From GCA-020344555 sp964405925 (lineage in GTDB: Bacteria; Planctomycetota; Phycisphaerae; UBA1845): a stretch of DNA of 25,409 bases. Positions 21,947 through 25,409 of this stretch are shown piece by piece (within the stretch, counting starts at the first letter, position 1; each line of letters starts with the position of its first letter). The notes below the pieces were generated by a model, which was given only the letters and a program-made list of their open reading frames with translations, was not told where the DNA came from and ran no database searches. Location: assembly GCA_964405925.1 (NCBI GenBank), contig CAYOQG010000041.1, positions 1 through 25,409 on the forward strand. The letters are read 5' to 3'. A program made the position numbers and the translations under genes.

Positions 21947-24301
21947 TTGAGCACCATGCAAGACCGGGCGCTGCTTGACGCAGCCGACGCGGGAATCAAA
22001 TCGTACCTCGACAACCAGCGAGAGCAAGGCCGAATCGCCGGGACGTACTATGAGGACGGCGTCAGCAAAACTGTGCCGAAGCTACGCCAGTGGCTGCTTG
22101 CCGAGGAGCTGGATCAGGTTTCGCCCAATCTCCGGCAAGCCTTGCGCGATGCGATCCGCCAAGAGCAGTGGGAAACGTTGACCAATGCTTTCTCGCGGGA
22201 CGTAGACTTTGGGACGGGCGGCATTCGGGAGAAGATGGGCTCGACGCGAGACGTGATTCTCAGACTTAAAGAAGAAGGGATACACGCGCCAATCATCAAG
22301 GGTCCGAACACCATCAATGACGTGGTCTATCTGCTCACCTCTGCCGGCGTCGCCAAGTACGGGTTGCAGCGGAGACCGCCGCTGCGCAAGGTGGTCATCG
22401 GTTTCGACAGCCGAATAAGGGGCGCGGACTTCGCCCGGCTCATCGCCAGCCTGTTCCTCGCTTACGACTACACGGTATACGTTTTCGACGAAGCCTGCCT
22501 CTATCCCAGCGTCACCTATGCCGTGCCGACCCTCAAGGCGGATATCGGTGTGTTCATTTCGGCCAGTCACAATGACCTGCGCTACAATGGCTACAAGCTC
22601 TCCTGCCAGAATGGGTCGCAGTTTGACCCCGCCGAACGAGACTGGTTGTATCACAACTATATCACGAGGGCGCGGTTTGGTGACATCAAGACGATGCCTT
22701 TGGGCGAAGCACCGCAAGAGAAACTCTGGTTTCTTGGCGGTGTGCGCAGCCACAACGGGCGTGTGATACAGGACGGTGAGCACACCGGGCTTCCGCTCGC
22801 TGATCCCTTACCCAATGATGGCGATCTGTACGCGGGGCGCGAAGACCGTATTATCGACGTGAATACCATGCACGCCGAGCACGTGAAGCGGTTCTTGTTA
22901 CGCCCTGATGTGATAGCTCAAGCTGAAACGGGTACGGGACGGGGCCTATCGATAGGCTACTCTGCCTTCAACGGCTCGGGACGCAAGGCTGTCCCACGCC
23001 TGCTCACGGAAATCGGGTTCAAGAATGTACGACGGATCATGAAGCTTGATCCGCTCGACGGAATGTTTCCAGCGTTTTGCAGTGACCCGGGCAAGGAACA
23101 GCAACCGGACCCCGGCGACTGGCGGGCGGCTGATGTGGCCGTCGAGGCTTTCAAAGAGGAGTATGCGCGTGAATGGGACAAGGTCGACCTGATCATCGGT
23201 ACCGATCCCGACGCCGACCGGTGCGGCGTGATTGTCAAAGTCCCCGAGCACCAGCGGGAGGCATACCCGCACCCCGGCACGGGCGAGCGCCGCGACTACA
23301 CGCTGCTGTCCGCTGACGAAGTTTGGACGCTGATCCTATGGTACCGGATTAATCATGAGATCGAACGGTACGGCATGGTCCAGGAGGCCGAGAAAAAGTT
23401 TATCACCTTGTCTCATACTACGACGGATCTCCTCACGTGCGTCGCGCGCAAGTATGGGCTGGGCGTACTGAAGACATGGGTCGGGTTCGCCCAGCTAGCC
23501 GCAGGAACCCGGGCCATCTGGGGGCTGCACCGCGGACAGGACACACAAAGCCTCACCGAAGGCGGCAAACTGCCATTCTACGACGAAGGGCGTCGTAACC
23601 GCAACGATCCCGTGTGCAATCAGACCATCTACTCGTGGGAGGCGATGGACGATCCGCGTCGCTGCATCAACGTGGCTGCGTTGGAGCAGAGCAACGGGTT
23701 CTCGATTCTTGGCGACGTGCCCGTGGACGAGCGATCGTTGGGAATTGGCGGCCATGTTCGCGACAAGGACGGCACCTTCGCCGGGATGCTCGTCGCAGAG
23801 CTTCTGGCGTACGCCAAGGAACAAGGGACCAATCTCGTTGACTTGCTGGACGAGAAGATCTATTTTGATTCGGATGTTGGCCTATACGTGACGCATTACG
23901 AACCAGATCCGCTCGACGGTGAGTACGAAGGCCTAGCCGGATACACCAAGAAGCGTCGGATTCTTGACAAGGCTGAGGAGTCGTACGCGGATTGGACGAA
24001 TAGGCCGATTGAGCTGGGTGGGTTGCAGGTCAAGAGCGCCGCTGTGTATAGAACCGGAAAGTACGATGAGATCAACTGGCCGGGGTTCCCCGACGAAGGT
24101 TACCGCTTTTATTTCGACGATGAGCGGCGCTCGCATCTGACCATTCGGCCATCGGGAACCAGCAATGCGCTGCGGTTCCATGTTCAGCTCTTCGGCGGGC
24201 ATCCGTCCCGGAACGAGTTGATCACATGCAAGGCCGAGTTGAGATCCAGAATGGTGCAGATGGTCAAAGACATGCGCCGACTGATTGGAGCAGAGGCCTG
24301 A
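21947..24301 (+). CDS. Phosphohexomutase (phosphoglucomutase/phosphomannomutase family), long form
   Basis: A 784-residue mutase interconverting hexose 1- and 6-phosphates. DVDFGTGGIREKMG is the substrate-entry signature. The phosphoserine loop is SASHND with Ser207 (usually TASHNP). The metal loop is TDPDADRCG (420-425 DPDADR). The sugar-binding region includes QSNGFSILGD, and the phosphate-binding C-terminal loop RPSGTSNALR is at 734. All catalytic elements are intact. The protein is longer than the usual 450-600 residues, with extra segments between domains, notably around 250-400. The start TTG 21947 is chosen because AAAGGGAG lies 8 bases before it; ATG 21956 is the alternative. The divergent STT3-like gene suggests a role in glycan precursor supply. 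A remnant of a paralogue lies at the window edge. Confidence 0.88.
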   Translation: MSTMQDRALLDAADAGIKSYLDNQREQGRIAGTYYEDGVSKTVPKLRQWLLAEELDQVSPNLRQALRDAIRQEQWETLTNAFSRDVDFGTGGIREKMGSTRDVILRLKEEGIHAPIIKGPNTINDVVYLLTSAGVAKYGLQRRPPLRKVVIGFDSRIRGADFARLIASLFLAYDYTVYVFDEACLYPSVTYAVPTLKADIGVFISASHNDLRYNGYKLSCQNGSQFDPAERDWLYHNYITRARFGDIKTMPLGEAPQEKLWFLGGVRSHNGRVIQDGEHTGLPLADPLPNDGDLYAGREDRIIDVNTMHAEHVKRFLLRPDVIAQAETGTGRGLSIGYSAFNGSGRKAVPRLLTEIGFKNVRRIMKLDPLDGMFPAFCSDPGKEQQPDPGDWRAADVAVEAFKEEYAREWDKVDLIIGTDPDADRCGVIVKVPEHQREAYPHPGTGERRDYTLLSADEVWTLILWYRINHEIERYGMVQEAEKKFITLSHTTTDLLTCVARKYGLGVLKTWVGFAQLAAGTRAIWGLHRGQDTQSLTEGGKLPFYDEGRRNRNDPVCNQTIYSWEAMDDPRRCINVAALEQSNGFSILGDVPVDERSLGIGGHVRDKDGTFAGMLVAELLAYAKEQGTNLVDLLDEKIYFDSDVGLYVTHYEPDPLDGEYEGLAGYTKKRRILDKAEESYADWTNRPIELGGLQVKSAAVYRTGKYDEINWPGFPDEGYRFYFDDERRSHLTIRPSGTSNALRFHVQLFGGHPSRNELITCKAELRSRMVQMVKDMRRLIGAEA

Positions 24302-24332
24302 TCACCGAGATGCAGCTCTAGGGGGCGCGTGG

Positions 24333-25199
24333 ATGCAGAACGGGAAGCACACGTGGGTCGAGTACGTCGGCCCCTTCGGGGGACTACTGACCGGGATCGC
24401 CGGTGTCGTTGCACTCCTAAAGGGACTCCATGTCTTGGCCGCGCTGATTGGGGGAGTGTGCCTGGGATTGGCTGGTCCCGTGCTCGTCTACATGAAGACG
24501 CTTAGAAGAACGCGGGGCATCATAGGCGGACTCGGTTCACAAGTGACAAGAGATTCGTTCCTTGTTCGGACCGAGCGTCCCAAGACAAAACAAGAATATT
24601 CCGTGTATCACCTCAAGAAACGGGTTGGCCCCACCGAGAGGCGCGCTCTTAACTGGGTGACATTCCTTGAAGGTTGCGAAGCACTGACAGATTGGGTCCG
24701 TGATAGGGTGGAACCGGGTCTGTATGTTGGCATGAACCCGTGCGGGATCATGGTTGCAAGCTATATTAGAAGTAAACTGAACCACAATCGCGTTCCCTTC
24801 GCAACGTACCTGACGTCGCCAGCAAGGCCGGGGCAGCCAGATCAGCTTCAGGGTATGCCGGCGAAAGATCAGTTCAAAAGAGGTCCGGTCCTCCTTGTCG
24901 ATAGTCGGATCAAAACCGGCGACACAGGCAGAGAGGCCGCCAAGGCGGTCAAGAACCACCTCGGTGGTGACGTCGAACTATGGTATGTGTGCTTGCTCGC
25001 CTGTGGGATTACCCACAAGGGTGTGCGAAACGCCCGCAGAGCTTCCAAAACTGGGAACGGTGACGCAATACCCATCGAATTCCTGTTTACAAATGACTCC
25101 AACACGTGTGTCCAAGTAAAAGAGCTGGGGGAGTACAGTCCACATGGCGTCGCGTATGTTGGTGAAGGGATCATCGAACTGCCAAGCAAATTGCGTTAA
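24333..25199 (+). CDS. Membrane-anchored phosphoribosyltransferase-like protein
   Basis: A 288-residue protein. Two membrane helices (about 13-30 and 32-53) form an N-terminal anchor. A soluble domain follows with a type I PRTase-like core: VEPGLYVGMNPCGIMVASYI (first strand and helix) and the PRPP-loop-like GPVLLVDSRIKTGDTGREAA at about 185-204, where the usual VDDxxxTGxT is VDSRIKTGDT. Binding of a phosphoribosyl or nucleotide ligand is likely, but one conserved acidic residue is replaced by Ser, so transferase activity is uncertain. The start is ATG 24333, preceded by GGGGGCG; it follows the mutase by 31 bases. Membrane PRTase-like proteins occur as sensors or effectors in conflict systems, but no partner genes are seen here. 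Confidence 0.65.
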   Translation: MQNGKHTWVEYVGPFGGLLTGIAGVVALLKGLHVLAALIGGVCLGLAGPVLVYMKTLRRTRGIIGGLGSQVTRDSFLVRTERPKTKQEYSVYHLKKRVGPTERRALNWVTFLEGCEALTDWVRDRVEPGLYVGMNPCGIMVASYIRSKLNHNRVPFATYLTSPARPGQPDQLQGMPAKDQFKRGPVLLVDSRIKTGDTGREAAKAVKNHLGGDVELWYVCLLACGITHKGVRNARRASKTGNGDAIPIEFLFTNDSNTCVQVKELGEYSPHGVAYVGEGIIELPSKLR

Positions 25200-25274
25200 G
25201 CAACTCTTACGCCCGTCTCCCTTCAACCGACCGTTGCTGGCAAGCGAAGTACGTCCGCTTCGCCCTTCCTGCCA

Positions 25275-25391
25275 TCTCCTGATGGTGGGGGCCCCTTTCA
25301 CCTGTTCCTGACTCACTACGAACCGGACCCGATCGACGGCGAGTATGAAGGACTGTGTCCGCTGAATGAAGGGCGTCCCTGGACGGGTTGA
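25275..25391 (+). pseudogene. Fragment of a second phosphohexomutase
   Basis: One frame reads LFLTHYEPDPIDGEYEGL (25302-25355), matching the LYVTHYEPDPLDGEYEGL segment of the mutase at 21947-24301 with conservative changes, then continues differently to a TGA at 25389-25391. The upstream bases do not encode the neighbouring mutase residues. It is either a truncated duplicate or the scar of a recombination with a paralogue. Confidence 0.65.
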
Positions 25392-25409
25392 GTCGTAGCT
25401 GGGGAATTA

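Overview
The window looks like a piece of a Planctomycetota-type bacterial genome, probably metagenomic. It is GC-rich, with serial PQQ-type beta-propeller secreted proteins, a FIMAH-like C-terminal domain, a stand-alone IF2 N-terminal domain, GTG and TTG starts and loosely spaced genes. No rRNA, tRNA, CRISPR array or transposase was recognised. The taxonomic call is an inference from gene content.

Left third (1-8490) is the most interesting part. It holds two ~200-residue ESCRT-III/Snf7-like coiled-coil proteins (297-905 and 1310-1918) on either side of a small PspC-domain membrane protein (1012-1218). Further on, and on the same strand, is an AAA ATPase (5508-6626) with an N-terminal MIT-like helical domain and the C-terminal helix signature of Vps4, followed by an SPFH-like/coiled-coil/beta-propeller protein (6724-8490). 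The second ESCRT-III-like protein ends in an LxxELxxLK segment resembling the MIM1 motif that MIT domains bind in eukaryotes. Together these suggest a bacterial Vps4/ESCRT-III membrane-remodelling module merged with Psp envelope-stress components. Between the two halves sit a shortened GT-C glycosyltransferase-like gene, a nucleotidyltransferase plus MNT/HEPN pair, and a tail-anchored dCTP deaminase-fold protein lacking the catalytic glutamate. Short GC-rich hairpin repeats lie in several spacers.

Middle (8500-11200): a type II restriction-modification pair (beta-class DNA methyltransferase plus PD-(D/E)xK nuclease), a decayed RCC1-repeat remnant and an orphan IF2 N-terminal-domain protein.

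Secretory block (11191-17907): a secreted protein with a FIMAH-like tail on the minus strand, then on the plus strand three PQQ-like beta-propeller proteins interleaved with a YbgC-type thioesterase and a GYD-domain protein.

Right third: on the minus strand, a NucA-type exported nuclease translationally coupled (TGATG) to a trypsin-like protease, and an STT3-like GT-C membrane protein. Divergently transcribed on the plus strand are a large phosphohexomutase and a membrane-anchored phosphoribosyltransferase-like protein. The right edge carries a short remnant of a second phosphohexomutase.
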